DNA of 35,582 bases from Tateyamaria sp. syn59. Its GTDB lineage: Bacteria > Pseudomonadota > Alphaproteobacteria > Rhodobacterales > Rhodobacteraceae. Positions 34,922-35,582 of this stretch are shown here, piece after piece; position 1 is the stretch's first letter; every line of letters begins with the position of its first letter. The notes under the pieces were generated by a model. It ran no database searches. It saw nothing but the letters and a program-made list of their open reading frames with translations, and had not been told where the DNA came from. The position numbers were made by a program, and so were the translations under genes. The stretch is taken from assembly GCF_007995245.1 (NCBI RefSeq), contig NZ_VCBA01000021.1, positions 1 to 35,582 on the forward strand, written 5' to 3'.

Positions 34922-35581
34922 CTAAGCTGAGCGAACCACTATCATAGCGTGTCTGGTTGCATGACCCGGCATGCCCCAAGTTTTCTCGCCTTCAACCCAT
35001 TCCAATTCTTGAGCGACCAAACCGTCGTCACCACTTTCGATTTGCTGTAGGTCGAACCGAAATCCTGGCCACTCACGTTCAAATTCCCTAAGGTCGGCGC
35101 TTATCGACGCTAAGCGAGCGGCATGAGAACTTCTGAAGTGTTCCAGGAGATATCGATCCTCAGTCTGCTTAATGTGGATCTGAAACACCGAGAAACCAAG
35201 CAGACTCTGAGCATGCGGCGGTTTCATCGATGAGAACAGGTTGAGAATTTTCAGCAGGTCCTTTTTCACCTTGCGAAATGTAGAGACGCCTATTTTCACT
35301 TCGATCACAGCAACGGCACGGACACTGTTTAACATGACGCATACGTCGGCCCGTTGGCCGCCAAATGATTGCTTTGAGTCTACGTCAGCCTTCCGCACCA
35401 TCATGTTACACATTTTGCGATACTGACGTTCAACGTAGGTGTCATGACCAGCTGCCAGTAGTGTGCGGGCGATAGCTGCTGTTAGCAGATATTCCGTCGT
35501 TGTAGGACCTCCTCGGTAGTCCGTTAGATCGGCAATCTCAGAAGCTAATTGCCTGGTTCCATTCCGAACTGCGTCAAGGAT
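34922..35581 (-). CDS. PD-(D/E)XK nuclease-like protein (5' end beyond window)
   Basis: 219 residues visible; the frame stays open through the right edge, so the true start is outside. The core shows TTTEYLLTAAIARTLL (possible motif with Glu ~30), YVERQYR, then QRADVCVMLNSVRAVAVIEVKIG, giving the D-X(14)-E-X-K pattern (Asp ~79, Glu ~94, Lys ~96) of PD-(D/E)XK nucleases, with a following basic helix KVKKDLLKI. The C-terminal half is not recognised. Comparable proteins occur as restriction-like or Type II-associated nucleases in defence islands. It is on the same strand as the NACHT gene, with DUF3768 in the opposite direction between them. A member that has lost activity is possible. Confidence 0.65.
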   Translation of the reverse strand: MLDAVRNGTRQLASEIADLTDYRGGPTTTEYLLTAAIARTLLAAGHDTYVERQYRKMCNMMVRKADVDSKQSFGGQRADVCVMLNSVRAVAVIEVKIGVSTFRKVKKDLLKILNLFSSMKPPHAQSLLGFSVFQIHIKQTEDRYLLEHFRSSHAARLASISADLREFEREWPGFRFDLQQIESGDDGLVAQELEWVEGEKTWGMPGHATRHAMIVVRSA

Positions 35582-35582
35582 G

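Larger units (their letters stand above)
31929..35582. mobile_element. Putative genomic island next to tRNA-Phe (left part)
   Basis: From the tRNA 3' end to the window edge the sequence is clearly AT-richer, codon use differs, and the genes are accessory types: a NACHT NTPase, DUF3768 and a PD-(D/E)XK-type protein. No integrase is in view and I could not find a second copy of the tRNA 3' end, so the far boundary would lie outside the window. Confidence 0.5.

Overview
The window looks like chromosomal DNA of an alphaproteobacterium of the Rhodobacteraceae (Roseobacter-type). I base this on high GC with GC-rich third codon positions, a GcrA cell-cycle regulator, an opgC-opgG-opgH glucan cluster, and the order infA-maf-RNase E/G-yacG-tRNA-Phe. 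The last part (about 31.9 kb to the end) is visibly AT-richer and looks like acquired DNA next to a tRNA gene. All assignments come from reading protein motifs; no database search was possible.

Layout. 1-580: tail of an unidentified gene and the truncated first ORF of an IS3-type element. 580-2.0 kb: ArsR-type regulator plus ArsP/DUF318-type permease (minus strand), divergent from a uracil-DNA-glycosylase-family gene and an SseB-family gene. 3.5-4.6 kb: YHS-domain protein and Tat-exported rhodanese. 4.8-9.5 kb: opgC, opgG, opgH for osmoregulated periplasmic glucans. 9.5-13.9 kb: a TTC38-like TPR protein, a CaiB/BaiF CoA-transferase and a ThDP-dependent enzyme. 14.0-16.8 kb: copper ATPase CopA and CueR. 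16.9-18.5 kb: gcrA and an EamA/DMT transporter. 18.7-21.9 kb: argD, argF and a PanE-like reductase. 21.9-25.3 kb: hrpB and divergent meaB. 25.4-27.5 kb: rpmB, a small secreted protein, a PCu(A)C copper chaperone and a Sir2 deacylase. 27.5-29.5 kb: LysR regulator divergent from a nitrilase-family hydrolase. 29.6-31.8 kb: infA, maf, RNase E/G and yacG, then tRNA-Phe.

From tRNA-Phe onward the content changes. Four TAGCACAG direct repeats lie just beyond the tRNA 3' end. They are followed by a NACHT-type STAND NTPase (bacterial NLR-like), a DUF3768-like small protein, and a partial protein with a PD-(D/E)XK nuclease signature that runs off the window. This is the best candidate for an undescribed, probably anti-phage, module.

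A second theme is metal handling and how it is switched. CopA/CueR, the PCu(A)C chaperone with its small secreted partner, and the ArsR/permease pair all concern soft metals or metalloids. In three of these promoters the -10 element lies 6-7 bases before the start codon, which predicts leaderless mRNAs. The copA promoter has a perfect CueR-type dyad in a 19-bp spacer.
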